The notes beneath the pieces were generated by a model. That model was not told where the DNA came from. It worked only from the letters and a program-made list of their open reading frames with translations, and made no database searches. Shown here piece by piece: positions 24,769 through 38,212 of a DNA stretch of 64,000 bases (positions within the stretch are counted from its first letter, which is position 1; the number at the start of each line of letters is the position of its first letter). Both the position numbers and the translations under genes were made by a program. Origin of the DNA: Taenia hydatigena (taxonomy: Eukaryota > Platyhelminthes > Cestoda > Cyclophyllidea > Taeniidae); NCBI GenBank assembly GCA_036345935.2, contig JADWOT020000595.1, positions 161,001-225,000 of the forward strand, given 5' to 3'.

Positions 24769-25461
24769 CTACATGGCAAAGCTGAAATAAACAAACGGCT
24801 GACCTCCGCAGATTTAAATGCAGTTAAATGACTACTTTGCAAAGACTACAACAGCAACAACATCAACAACAACAAAATCATCACCTTAACAAACGGATCA
24901 AGTTAAAAATGCAACATGGCAGCCTCGACAAACATAGCAACGATGAGGCGTTACAGAGTGACCACTGGCAGCCAACGATGGCAATTGCTTTCAGAAAATG
25001 CAAAATACAAATTTCTTAACTAGACTAAAAGTGGCCAGTGTATGAAAAATTGCGAACACATTGTGGAGAGGAATGTGGTGAGGCTGTATTGATGCTAAGA
25101 GGTCAACACGAGAAGCAATTGAGCCGCTTTTCAGTCTCTATCAGGAAAAAGCCCACTTTGACATAATTTGACGCCAAACGATGTGTATAAGCGAACAGGA
25201 CCCAAGAATGAGAAAAGGAGTGCATTTTACCAGTCCCAAGCTCCGATTCAGTCACTTCAAGGCGAGTCCAGTGCTACTACGTCACCACTTCCATCGTCAT
25301 TCCATGCGCATGCAGGAAGAAGGGAATGCTACGCGCACTGACCTTCCAACCCCTTTTTCTTTTCCCCCCTCTTCCCCCCCCCCCCCACATAAAACGAATT
25401 TTATCTTTGCCTTGTCATCCAAATAAATCCATCAAGTAGCGAGCACACACTGAACGTGCAG

Positions 25462-25654
25462 ACGATTGCCCACTGACTCTCCCAGACCTGCCGATGAGCT
25501 AGACGCGCTCTCAGTGTCTGTGGCTAGCATTGTCTACAAGTGGGGCGAACTCATTGATAGCTACAAGAGGCTAGAAAACTGCATCGGAGTCGACTGGGTT
25601 AGTAGTGCTTACGCACACCTAGAACAAATCAACCCCTTTCAACCTCAAACATAA
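25462..25654 (+). CDS. Candidate terminal exon of an unidentified gene
   Basis: An acceptor GAACGTGCAG precedes 25,462 and the frame runs to a TAA at 25,652-25,654. It encodes D-E-L-D-A-L-S-V-S-V, V-Y-K-W-G-E-L-I-D-S and G-V-D-W-V-S-S-A-Y-A-H-L. The left-arm copy keeps the frame but not the acceptor. It lies on the strand opposite to the 24.6-kb exon. No family recognised; the residue make-up and preserved frame in two copies favour a real exon. Confidence 0.4.
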
Positions 25655-28600
25655 TAACAGCTCCACACTTCAACCACGTGTCTCACCGATGGGGACGCTG
25701 TGCACGTAAGCGCGAAGGCAAATCTTAAGATAATCTCAAAACACGTAGTCAGAAAGCTCAAAACAAAGTGTACCAAATGACTCGTTCAAAAGAACTGGTG
25801 CGATATCGGGCAGGTAAAACCAAATTGTTGAGTTGAGTACAAAAGTAAGAAGTGAACGAGAAAATAAAACAATGAAGGACAAATGATGGATGACTATGTG
25901 AACACGGAATGCATATTTATATGAAGGGGCTGAGTATTTTGCCTAATGAATGAGCGAATAGGAAAGCCATAAAAGCTTACAAAAGTAGGGATCATAGGGT
26001 GATAGTCATTACTGGGATCTCAGCCACCCTCGTCTCCAGCCCCGTGGCGATGGCCTGACCTCGACTAAGGCTCCGTCCTCATTTCTGCCAGTCTCACTTC
26101 CTGTACCATCGGGGCAACCCGATTGAAAGCTTCCAACACCTCCGACACCTAACGCTACGTAGCCTGCAGTGCTACGTTCGACGGCAAAGCCAGTTCGCTA
26201 TGCACCACAAACTCTACCACCACTGCTGCTCCGTCACCCTCCAGCGATGCAACTGTGTCTGCACCGCGCCTTGTTGCTATGACGCAGATGACACCTGCTT
26301 TAGTAGTACGCATTATAACCCGGACATCTCTAATCTCCCCATAATCTCGTGTATGCACCTCCTCGAAGGCAGGCATTGCAGTAGTGAAGAATGGTCACCA
26401 ATCGCCTTCGAGGCGCAGGATTTTCCTTTCGCCGATTGACTGGTCTTACACTTCTTAAGAAGTTTCTCTCAGACGGCCCTTAGTTGCATTGAAACTCCAT
26501 CGAATAGACAGATCGAGGGCATCAACAACGTTCGGTTTTGTAAGCAGACGATTTGTTGTCAACAATTGTGTCTGCAGTCCACCACAATTAGGGACGAATC
26601 ATGATCTTTTAAGCATAGAATGATGCGCAATCCAGACTCCTCGGAGGACCATTTAGGAAAAAACAATGATGCAATTTGTGGTTGCCCAGCAATCGTAGCA
26701 GCACAAACAAGTCTTCGTCATAAGCTATTCTCTCACTCAGTCACTCGGCCAGCAAACCACCCTACACGGACGTGAAAAAGATGCAGATACAACGAAGACA
26801 TGGCCTCTCGATCCTACCCTCTGGCCTGTAAATGGCGGTCGTGTGCTCAGCATGTACCGCAACATCCTCACTAGCTCTTTCATGTCATCCAGCCGTTCTT
26901 TCGGAGTGCTCACACCTTCTTATAGCAGTAAATATTAGCTCTCCCATCAAGCAAAACAATGACGATTATGCAAAACTTGTAATTTATTTTAAATTTGTCT
27001 TGTTCAAAGATCTGAATGCAAACATTAAAGTTTGGGCAGCAGTTATACAGATCGTGGCATTGCACTCTGGTCCGAACTGCTTATTGTCCATGTCTTTACC
27101 AAAAGTTTAACTCAGAGCAGTTTAACTCAAAGCATGTTGATAACTGAAGACTGAAGTAGCACATTTGTGATCTTTTGCTTCCTTTTCTACCTCAATAGGA
27201 ATGGTTTTTAGGACTTCAAAGCTACAAAGTGGATGGAGCGGTGTAGCATGTTGTCTGACATTGGCAGCTCATGTGTGCAACAAAGCTTAACCTGTTTGTG
27301 TTCCAGTCGCTGATGCTGCATATTGTGGCATTGAAATGGAATATGAATTGGAAGGAAATGGACAAGGGGCAGAATGTTTACGTATATAAGTGAAAGCTGT
27401 TTGGATGTAATGGGTTGACTATCGAAATAGCGGTAATTTATTTGAAGCCCAGCAGTAGACAGAAAGTAAGAAGAATTAAATTGAGAATCTTATTATTATA
27501 TGATTCACATTAGAGACTCAACGCTCACTTCCTTACTGATGGAGAGCGATACTGGATTTGATGATGCTTTCAGAAGTAAATACACACCTCGTTCGCAATT
27601 CTGTCGATCAACTTTATTGAGTTGATGTGTGGCCAATGCTACCAACTCAGGTGAGTAATAGAGTTGAGTAGCATCAAAAGAGCTTCTAATGAACAGACCG
27701 ATTCCTTCATTCGTATAACACCAGAACTGCAAAATCCGCCTTGCTTTTTATTCTAATGGCGCTAGGCTTTGAACAGAGCTTGGATTTTGACATCACTGCT
27801 TAACAAGCAGCAATCCACTGTGCATGAGACGAATAGACTCCATCCTTTCCAACTACCTATTAGAATTGACCATACTTTGAGCAGAAGACTTGTCATATGG
27901 AGCCCTTCTAGTCATTCGATTGCATTGGAGAGGCTAACATAAAGCCTCAAACACCATCCTGCCATAAAGGCAGTTTTGATAGCCTCGGCTTCCGGTCATC
28001 GTTCGTGTCAATGGTTAAATGCCACTCCCGCTACTCTCCTTTCTACTGTCAGGCAAAATCGCTTCCTACGCAATCATGTTTCAGTTCCTTGAGTTGTGCC
28101 GCTTCACATAGTTGGGCTTGTAAGTACGAATGATCATTTGCTTGAATAAAACAGCAATGAGGTCGCTTCAATCACATGGAGTGGAAGAGGAATGAGTGCA
28201 TCAATTCTGCCACCAAAGCTATTCAACAATTACTAGAATGGAAGCCTTCGTGTCCGTAAAAAGGAAGGCAGTGAAATCGAAACAGATGATTAGTTGAGGA
28301 ATTTCGGAATGCAAAGCAATGCGATTCCTCAAGGAGCTAATGAAATGTAGCACATGTAACCGCCGAGTTCAGTGAACTTCCTTTTCTCACTTCTTTCATG
28401 TCATAAAGGTCAAAGGGCTAGCTTCTCTTGTCTTCACTCTTCCTAATATAAGGTCATAGCACAAGCCGAACCACGTGAACAGCATCCATCCCAACCAACT
28501 CTAGTCTTTCTAACATCGTAACGCCTACGCCTTTAATGCATTCACGCAATATTTCATCATCTTGTGCTGCAATTTACAAGCATGCGAGGCTTAGCTTATC

Positions 28601-29035
28601 TTCATATTAGTAAGGCAGTACGAATTCATGATTCTTCAATAATGAACTAAAAAAGGATGGGAAAACTGTATGGGCTGCAACCCTTTTTTGTCGCACTTTT
28701 TGGGATTCGCATGGCAACATTTCTCTTTTCCATATGTCACACATTGAATTAGTTTCGAACTAGTTGGTAGGTGTCAAATCAAGCGAACTTCACTTTAGCT
28801 ATTTAGGTCTAACTATCACTTTGTTGCTTCAAATCCTATGTCAACAACTTCGGTAATAAAGGCTCAGTTGAAAGCACACCCGCACATAATTTCATGTACT
28901 TCTACAAATAACACCGCTTTGCTCAACTCAATGCGACAAGCGTTAAAACACGTTTAAATGTTAAAAATTCGACGCAATTTCTTTGCAGAGACAGAAATAC
29001 ACAAAAGAATGAGATAAGGAAATGATATTGAATGA

Positions 29036-29545
29036 TTACATATAATAACCCATCCGACAAAAAATAACCTCAAAATGTTGCATCAAAGGATTTTTATGAA
29101 ACAGAAGGGCAACCACTCCGATCAACAGCCACAATAAACTACAGGAGACAGACATAATCAGAACCGCCTTCATCACCTCTGTGTCTATAAGCAAGCATAC
29201 GTCCTCGAGGATTCCCTGATCAATGTAGCACCTACATGAAGGTAGCTCATCTCTACCATCAGTCAAGATGCGTCCGTACAAAGCCACACCTACCAATGGC
29301 AACGAAGACGGCTTTGGGCTTTTTCGAAGGAAGGAGGACTGCCACTGAAGACAACACCAGAAACGGAACGCGAGAGGTCGAGGCACCATTTGATGAGTGT
29401 TTTTGGATGTACGAGATGCATTCGGTAAACACGAATCTCGTGATGTGTCGTCAGGAATGTAGCAGGCGCAAGAGTGCTCCAGGCGCGCATACATCCAGCT
29501 TCTGTTCTGCGCCCTAAGTACTGCCCTTTCGCAGTCAGTCTGCAT
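29036..29545 (-). other. 169-residue open frame, intact only in the right arm
   Basis: One of the longest frames in the window. It covers the counterpart of 11,836-12,299, and includes L-L-I-D-T-E-V-M-K-A-V and N-P-L-M-Q-H-F-E-V-I-F near its end. The left copy lacks about 60 nt and shifts frame. No flanking splice sites are convincing, and pieces in other frames resemble coding too, so it may be an unspliced relic. Confidence 0.25.
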
Positions 29546-29641
29546 GCCTAGGGAGTTTGAAGAACAAAGGAAAAAAGTAAATATACAGAACTCTTAATAT
29601 GATTTGTAAAAGATCAGTTTTGACACCAAAGCAAAATGCGT

Positions 29642-30350
29642 CAATTGCCATAATTAATGGTGTTATGCGCGCGCTTGCCTAATACAAGCTCCTAAGGCAC
29701 AAGTCCTCCCTTCAACTTTGATGCATTAAGTTGTTTTAATGTTCCAACAACCAGTCGGTTCCGCCGTCGATACCTTCGAAAAGAGTTCCAGTTATTTCTT
29801 CGAGCATCGTTAGTCGCTACATGGAACATGGCGAGTGTTGGTGCAAAGCATGAACGTCTTCTTCGAGCAATCATGCCCATCAATTACAAGCTTGATCATG
29901 TTCTTAATTTCACAAGTTCCACTTTCACAGGACGCGTTTCCGTGGAGCTGCAGATAGCTCTCCTCCGTCCGCCAAATAGTTATTCACAGTGGTCTCTGCT
30001 TCATTTTTGCCGACTTCCATTTTAATGTACAAAATTTAGGCTGTCTAATGCTTTAAGCACACGTCGTAAGAATTGCGAAATCGAGAACAAGATCAAGCTT
30101 ATAATTAATAGGCACGATTGTTCGAGTAAGGCATTCATGCTTTGCACTGACATCCGACACGTTATATGTGGCGACTAACGATGTTCAAAGAAATAACTGA
30201 ACTCATTTTCGAAAGTATGGTCCATCGAGCCCACTGGTTGCTGGAGCAATAAAACAATTTAATGCTTTGAAGTTGAAGGAAGGACTTGTGCCTTAGGAGC
30301 TTGCATTAGGCAAGCTCGTGCTCAACGCCCTAATTATTTATGACAATTTA
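29642..30350. mobile_element. Element with ~275-bp terminal inverted repeats (right copy)
   Basis: 29,642-29,915 pairs with the reverse complement of about 30,066-30,350, around a ~150-bp centre. Both arms contain GCTCCTAAGGCACAAGTCC, CAGTTATTTCTT(C/T)GA and AATCGTGCC/AATCATGCC-like blocks. It is the counterpart of 10,796-11,800. Its core (29,890-30,060) matches the left core at 11,040-11,215 on the same strand, although the surrounding arms match only as reverse complements. Confidence 0.65.
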
Positions 30351-32554
30351 AACAATTTTCTCTGGTATCACAAACATACCATTACATATCAAACTCCAAT
30401 ATTTGCAAGGCAGAGTGTGTGCATTGCTATTTGCAATCCCCTTCCTAAATAAAACTGTGAATTTGCATTGCTTCAGGTCATCATCCCGAGGTACAATTGG
30501 CTAGTCTATCTTCGACATTGTAGTCACCATTCAGCCAACGCCTAATAGCCCATCCTCACTGCGGACATCTTTGTTATCAGGCAGTCTGTTAAGTTTTTCT
30601 AACCACTGTCAAGGCTGCAAAGATATTACGCTGTATTACGCTGTCCACCAGCATTTTGTTGACTGTGGCTTTCGCTCAAGCAAGGGCGTTTTTCCCGAGG
30701 CTGATTCACTAACGTCAGTAACTAACATAAACCATGGAGTGCTCGATTTGAAGTTGGTTAATGCTTAAATCGTGCGGATCGGGCCATGTGCTATAGATAT
30801 TTGAACGTTTTAACAAGCCCTCTTACTTAGGGGTCTATTTTACCAGTTATTCTTTCGAGTTACGCAGGGAGCTTTTGGTCTTGCCAAAATCCTCGACAAA
30901 AATAAATCATGATTGGGTTTCGGTGGAAAAAGAGCTGCATAATTTTTACTGCCGTGACGGATATTTATGAACGGCTTTTTTGCTGTGCATGATTTAGCGC
31001 TACAGACATTCTTTTAAGCCAGTTTTGGGGATTTTGTAGATTTCACTCATCAGATATCGGAGCCAATGCTGACAATTCTGCTGCCATCCTTTTCTCCTTC
31101 ACTGTAGGCAATCTTAGAAACGCTGAAGCAACCCTAATTATGTGATCAAGTGTGAAATTACATTTGGATTTACTATTAATTCAGCTACACGGAAGTCAGA
31201 AGGAGTCTTCACGGAACTCCTTCTAGCTTGTTGTATGTTTATAAGAATGAGTGGGAGTTGTTTGCGAGCATGTGGAATCGAAATTGAAGCTTTGTAACAC
31301 AGGACCTTAAGCAGCTTACAACGCTTCCTTGATTCATCGCAAACTTGGCAAGATGGTAGGAGCAGATGGTATTTGCGCAACGTGGTAGATCAACCACAAT
31401 GATTTGTCCAACATTGTGTGCAAACAGGACAGATATCCACTCAGGGACTCTTCGTAGGAGGGAGTTACAGACGTCTTGTTCCACCAAGAGCTGGGAAATC
31501 TTGCATACTTTTCGTCATCATTGTCTGTTATAGCAGAGGGTATAAGAAGTCTGGGACAACAGTAAAGGAATCGCTTTGGGCGAACAATGCTCTTGCGCTA
31601 TGCTGAAATGTAATGCAGCGGGGCTTCGGAATTATGCACACGAAATTAACGTAAAAGTACGACTTTAGTGTTTGCTCCATTGCTATACCAATTCACTACA
31701 TTAATAAAAAGTAAACCTTAGTTCAGATCGTATCAAAGCACATCTGTGAGACATTTTTTTGATAATGTGCAACCTTTTGTCTGCCACGTGGGATTACAAG
31801 AGACCATATGGGATAACGTAAGCAATGCGGAAGTGGTTTGATTTATTCAAGCTATGATTCAACCCAAAAGGGATCTAATGGAACAGTAAGTTGTGACCAA
31901 ATTGGAAGGCATAGCTGGGTGCAAGTTTGATGGGAGTCAGTCATTTGAATGGCCGTAGATGCAGTGCATCCAAGACGTGAATAAAACCGGAGAAACGAAC
32001 AATTGTAGACCATTGGGTCTAGGTTCCACCTGCAACTACTATCACACTCATTCCACTTACAATTTCTAAGCCAAAATTAAGGGAACTTAATAGTCGCGTT
32101 TGGATTACTGATTGATTACCACCATTTTTGAAGGAAACGTCCAATCCTATTCACACACCTTCAAGTTAAGCGTCAAGCCCTCTGGGTGGTGAAGGAAAGT
32201 TTTCAGTCAAGTGAGTAAATAAGACGAGAACCCATCACTGGATCAACTGACAGAGCTGACAAAATCATAGGGAATGAGGATCAGGCTTATGATTACAGTT
32301 GACTGTGAATAATTTAGAGACATTTAATTATTCTTCCTGCGTTACACGCAAAATAAGCCCACAGTGTGTCCCTGCAAAAGCATTACTGAGTAACCGCTGG
32401 CAGCCAGCCATGGCAATGACTATCAGAGAATGCAATACACAAATCCTTAAAGTAGGCTAACACTGGCAGTTTATTCTGCAGTAACCCAGAATATCATCAA
32501 CTCAACTGTAAAAGACGACCGTTCGACCGAAGGCCGAAGTGTTTTTTGACGCAG

Positions 32555-33420
32555 GACCAACAGCAGAACGCTTTTATCTTAGCAAGTGGCTTGATAGGTG
32601 TCACTTCAGTTGGTCGGTTATGAGTGCAAGTGGGACCGGGAAGGCCAAGTTCTTAAGATTTCTTGACTGAGGCCAGGAGCGGAGCTGGATTACTGCTGAT
32701 AGGAGCATAGTGGGCATAAGAGGCAAATACGTTCTCGTCAAAGGAGGAATTCACACTAGCCCTAAATCCTTGATACCACCAAATTCCATCCAGGCTTTGT
32801 TCGCTGACGTTACAGGAATTTTGACAGATGGATCAGTAAGACCTCGAAAGTTGTCCGCAGTACGTGCAGCTGTGAGTTGGGAGTCAACAGAGCAAAGCAT
32901 TAATTTTAATGAAAAAAGCTAAATGAACTGTTTGTAGGCTAATCAATAAATGCAAATATTTGATAGAATTAAGAAGCACTGTACTGAAAATCTTCACTGT
33001 CACCTTCTTTTAAGCCTTTTACTTGGCATTGAGTTAAGAATTTGAAGGGCACTTGAGGGTGTGGTTGTCCTGACGTTGCAATGCTGGTGCGTTAAGCCCG
33101 GGATCAGTTTTCGAAGCAGCATAGCGGTTTGGTATAATCGGCAGCGCAGGATGCCTTGCTATCTGTATCTCCTCCTTTCCGTTCCGACCCCGAAACCTAT
33201 CGTGCCATAGAATTGCAGCCATAGCAGTCATTCAAATGGAAACCGGCTCGCATGCGTCAGTTAATCTCCCTGCATAACATGCAGACAATGTATGCAGTGG
33301 TAATGAATCCACCAGCATACTGACCGTAACAACGTGCTCACCATCATATTTGCAAACAAGGCCAAGTGGCCAGGCTACGAGGGTCTGAATGTTACTATAT
33401 TACAGGCGAAAGCCCACACG
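32555..33420. other. Block present only in the right arm
   Basis: The left arm passes from the counterpart of 33,420 to that of 32,555 at about 8,563-8,566 without this sequence. Inside is a 70-residue plus-strand frame (32,710-32,922). An acceptor-like CCATCCAG at 32,792 and a donor GGATCA|GTAAGA at 32,839 could bound a 46-nt exon reading A-L-F-A-D-V-T-G-I-L-T-D-G-S. No terminal repeats or target duplication were identified. Confidence 0.5.
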
Positions 33421-33682
33421 TTCGAATGCCAATACACAGCTAAAACCGCAAACCTGAGTAATAAGCAAATTCGTTAGGAATACCACTGCAATATGTGATC
33501 TCGGTTGATGAATGGGGTGGCTGGTCGATCGCTTAGCTAACTGGCTCGTTCCGGTTCTGCCGTTGCGCCTCCTTCGACGACCAGGTCAAGCAGAATGCAC
33601 CACCCACATCCAGCCACCTTTCAAATAAATCGGAGAAGTTTATTTTGCGGTTTTTCATTTTCTGACGCGCACAGTGTCACAA

Positions 33683-33886
33683 TGTCACCTCAGCAATGTA
33701 TCAGCCAGAAATTCTCAAAGCACACCTACAGGCACGTTCAGCCGGTCGCATCTAGCATATCCATGTAGATGACAACAAAGAAGTAGCTGATTCGCATGAG
33801 ACGCTTTGATTTCTCTGCAGCAGAGACAACCCACTTGATGGAGGGACATGATGCGACAAGTGCGTGACCATTCCACGAGGCGCATT
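33683..33886 (-). pseudogene. Broken copy of the kinase-like C-lobe exon
   Basis: Counterpart of 8,121-8,324. The AATGCG exon start is kept, but the frame has an early stop just after the S-S-T-W-I-C segment and further changes near the end. The preceding exon (33,96x-34,07x) carries an extra ~12 nt and loses its frame. Confidence 0.5.
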
Positions 33887-34333
33887 CTATTAGTCATCCC
33901 ACAAGGTTAAATAAAGCAGTAAGCGCTTGTGTGTGTCAATGCTTACGATAAAACAAGCCATGCAGAATCATTTGCCTGAACGTGTTGGAAGTCAGTATGA
34001 TGGAACAGTTTGTTTAACCCCGAATGAAAAGTGTTCAGTAAGTGCTGCACCAACACCACTGACACGTTTCTCTAAATGACTTTGGGGAGATGCATTCAGT
34101 GCTATCGGATGCATCTGAGAGATGCAAGAACTTGCTGTTTTGAAGCTGCAATCCAATGGATTCTATAAAAGCAGGTGTATTGCCATCTTCTCTAAGAGGC
34201 AGAGACATCTAGACTACTAGAGATCGCCCTCTTATTTCCAAATAGCCAAAGTGGAGCAACAGTCTTGTTTTCAGGTTTCACTTTGTGCCTTACTGACTAT
34301 AGACGAAAGTTTTATCGACTAAGTGGGAGTTGT

Positions 34334-34691
34334 AGACTGTTAGGATAGAGTCTACGCTCATTGTGATAGACTTACTCTGATCTCATCTTTGTCAACGCTC
34401 ATCACTCACACTTCACCATAGAATGCAAGGGACACCACAGTGAATTGGACCAACTTACCTATCTACCAACAGGTCCTCCTCCTTACACTTTGATTTTAAT
34501 CTACTTTGTAAGAGAACAAGACAATGACTGGGATTCGCAAAATTTATTGCTAAGAAAGCGGAGTCATGTGGCCGCACAATCACAAAGCAAAGTACAATTA
34601 AATGTCTACAATGCGACTAGGATGCAACACAGCAACAATGGGAGAACAAGATTTCACTGATTTTCCACACAGAGGGATCAAGTCTATTTCA
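34334..34691. repeat. Right copy of the 358-bp identical tract
   Basis: Exact reverse complement of 7,328-7,685, bounded by single-base differences at 34,333 and 34,692. Equal length on both sides confirms there are no indels. Confidence 0.85.
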
Positions 34692-35103
34692 GCAGACATA
34701 GAAAACACAGCATCAAAAGGAAACTTGCCAAATCTTCAACATATATAGTAGGAACGAAGCGCAGAGAGAGCAGAAGATGATGACACCCTTGCAACGTAAA
34801 TGTAGTTTGATGGGATGAGATGATCGTGGTATCACAGATTGCTTGTCTGAGGCAGGAAAAGAAGTGACGCTTCTTAAGGCAGGTTTGCAAACAGGATGAG
34901 TAAAGAAAGCACGAGGTTGTCTGCATCTTTACCTTTTTTAAATAAAGAAGAAAGTGCGCCTTGTAGTGAGCGTACGCAGTCCACATCCACTGTGCCAAGT
35001 TCCAGCTCATCAATCGGAGCAGCAGGGTTTTCTCATCAAGTTCTGCCCCCTTCCATCTAGTCCCTAACACATTATCGATTAGAAGCACAGACTTCCATGC
35101 CAA
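34684..35103 (-). other. 139-residue open frame, interrupted in the left arm
   Basis: The frame contains A-W-K-S-V-L-L-I-D-N-V-L and M-S-W-N-L-A-Q-W-M-W-T-A. The left counterpart (6,940-7,330, plus) has two in-frame stops, and the third copy at 49,800-50,100 is further degraded. There are no clear splice sites and no known family. More likely a chance open copy than a gene. Confidence 0.2.
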
Positions 35104-38103
35104 TTCACAATAACGAAAGGAATGTTAGATGGAAACCACTACCAGTAGGTCATCGTATGCATTTCTAATGATTGACGCAAATGTCTCCACCAAAGAGCAA
35201 TGCGATGATAACGAAAATCAACAGGAAGATTGAAAACATGCACACCAGTATAAACGAAGTAAACGAACCATGACGGAACATCCTCATTTTGTGCTGCACA
35301 TAACTTGATTGGGATAAACACCTGCCCCTTTGATTCTTGTCTTAAATCAGCGCATTGGGTCATCGCAGCACCGTGTTTGCTTCTATGCCTCTCCTCTTCC
35401 GTAGTCACCTCCTCACATCTGACCTGTAAAGCCTCATAAACAGAGAAGACACTCACGCACACCATAGCACAAACGCTCTTTCTGAGTTGCTGCGTACTGA
35501 TAAAATTGGGCACTTCGAACCGCTTCTTTAACTCGTTTAGTGCAAATCTAAGGCCTTTGGTGGAAATAGCCTAGTAAACTAGCCGGACATCACACCACAT
35601 TAGGAAGTACCACTGACAAGTGCTAATGCAATGTTAAAAAAGAACTTACAAATAGGAAATTAAGTAGTTGTAGGCCAAATGTCTACGAACTTCAAGGCGA
35701 CTAGAAAGATGGCCTTTACAACCCTCACATACAAATCATGCCTCTCCTACTTCATCCTTTCACTTTTAGCTGTAAATTAAAAAAGAAGAATTAGCGTTTC
35801 AAAAGGAAGAACTCTTAAGTAACCAGATAAAAGGCATCTGTGAAACCACCGATTGATAAAATTGCAAATTTTAATCAAAAAAGGAAAATCACAACTGCCT
35901 ATATCAGAGTAAATTATGGAAACATTTTTAACTGCGTAGAATGTATCACATTCATGCTTGGAGGTGAATTTGTACAGTGCTGCAATAGAAGATGGGAGCA
36001 GGAATGAAGGCGAGAAGAGACGGCTACAAGAACAGGATGATGGTGAACAAAGTCAAAAGCCGCAGTCAGCCAGATGCACCTTTATATGGCCAGTGGAAAC
36101 CGAAAGTTTGATGCGACTTTAAGTCCACGTCTGCACTGCAATTTCACTCGGGAGATGGTGACATCCACTAGACGCTCAACCATCAACAATCCACGTCTTG
36201 CTTTCCAAGCCTCTGCAAGGTGAGAACAGTCCTGAAACTGATTAACAGTGATGGACTTAAATAACACTTTCTGTTCGTATTCGCTTTGCGCATTTTAGTG
36301 AATTTCGAGGAAGCGTTAATGTTACTGAGCTCTTACTGAGTTACTTCTTGGAGTGCAACTCATAAAATAGAAAAATAAAAATAGACAAGCTTTAAGGCTT
36401 TTGCTTGTGTCTGCACCAAAAATATCAAACTACTACTAATCAGTTGGTTTGAGATTGTTCGTGACTGCTCATTTACCGTACGAGGCATTAAGAGGGCCCT
36501 CATCCTTACCACTAAATCGTAAGCATTAGTAACAAAATGTTTCGCTATTGCAAGTTCGGACAGTCTTCGTCAACCACATATACCCGTCGCGGCATACGAT
36601 CAAGGCTGTTCTTGATCGCAGCGTTGATGTTCACGAATGATCATTACTGAGTGCTTTCTGCAACGAATACGCATCTCGCTGAAAAAAACACGAGTGAACT
36701 CGATTAAGGTTACTTAGCCCGGTAGCACCATTCGTCTCTTTTGTATGATGATAGTCGGTTAGCAGACGCAGTGGAATTACCACGTAATCTTTTAGTCAAT
36801 TCATAAATCGATGCAAATGTAGACAATCGACAGGATGAAAATCAGACGCGTGTCATGATGCCGAATATTTGCTCAGTAGTCAAGATTACGGCAGTAGGAA
36901 TTAAAAATAGGAACTTTTAAAGACGGCATTATGAGTGAAGCATCTCGAGGCTTCCTCAAAGGCAAAAGAAGGCACGAGGCTAAGACAAAATGTAAATATT
37001 GAGAGAGCAGGGAGAAGGGACTGCTGTCATGGTCTAAAGGCCAGACCACCAGACTAGAGCCGAAATTGACAATCAAATGAGCAAAGAATTATTATGCCAC
37101 AGAATTTGAGTTGATTAGACACAGTAATCAGTGCAATTGAATGCATCGATTACGATGACGCCACGCTTTACTCACCATTTCCCCATGTCCATTTACACAG
37201 GAGTCGCATCTCAACATGAGAACAGGTATTGGACCACAGAGATGCCACTTGGCACACCTGAATGCATGTCTTGTGCACAAGTAATGTTAATATTCAGCAT
37301 GACATGAGCACTGCGATGGTATTGGCCACAAGGCATAGCCTTATTTTCCTTATCAACTAATTTCTAATTTTAATGTTTCAGTCTAAATGATCCACATATT
37401 GCAAGACATTCACTACTGTCCGCAGCACTACGCAGGTGTCACTTGACCAATATCATTCATCCTACAGGCCACGTTCATCAATAACTATTTTATGGCCTCA
37501 CACGTCATTGTACGCCTCCTTGTCGGTCTTACACGCATTTACACAACAACTACAAATGAAACCCTAACTTTGGCCGTGGTTGCTAGTGAAAATATTCAAA
37601 GAGATTATGAATAAAAGTAAAAGTAAAAGCTTTACCAAAATTGCCTCATGCGGCAGCTGAAATCGAATAGACAGATTAATACTCGAAATAATCATAGCCT
37701 TGAACATTTGCGTTCTTCGCCTTTCGTTTGAATTCATTATATTTACTAAAGCAAGCAGGAGGCAATCTCTTGTCCCATCTTGTTAAATGTTTATTGACAG
37801 TAAAGCAAGCAGTGATTTATTAGTGATGAAGAGGGAGAAGATATGTGCAGTGGTTTGGCGCTTCAGCATATTTAAATTAAGGGAAAATATACGTTGACAA
37901 TCACAATGTGGGATGTTCTAGGAATCGTGCATAAGTACCTTACTCACAACAAACCAAAGCGCAGTTTGGCGTAGAGCTGACTCATGGCATAGAATGGTAA
38001 CATCTTTTCAAGCTTTCCTTGGACAGAGTCAGAAGAGCAACTTACGATACACAGTTATTAGTCAAATGAATTTTCAATGAGTTCTAAAGAATAAAGACCT
38101 TAC

Positions 38104-38212
38104 TTTGTTGATCAACATTAAAATTGAGTAACCGAAAGATTTGGCCAAGCCAGAGTCACCTAGATTCAGTCTATTTCTGTGTGCACCAACTAGAACATTA
38201 TTGAGTTTAAAT
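38104..38212 (-). pseudogene. Altered copy of the kinase DFG exon
   Basis: Counterpart of 3,802-3,910 with the same length, acceptor and donor (AAA|GTAAGG). The DFG triplet has become D-S-G, the Asp after N-V-L-V is Gly, and a Ser before the triplet is Gly. Loss of Phe and Asp at these positions would abolish a normal kinase activation segment, so the copy looks non-functional although its frame is open. Confidence 0.5.
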
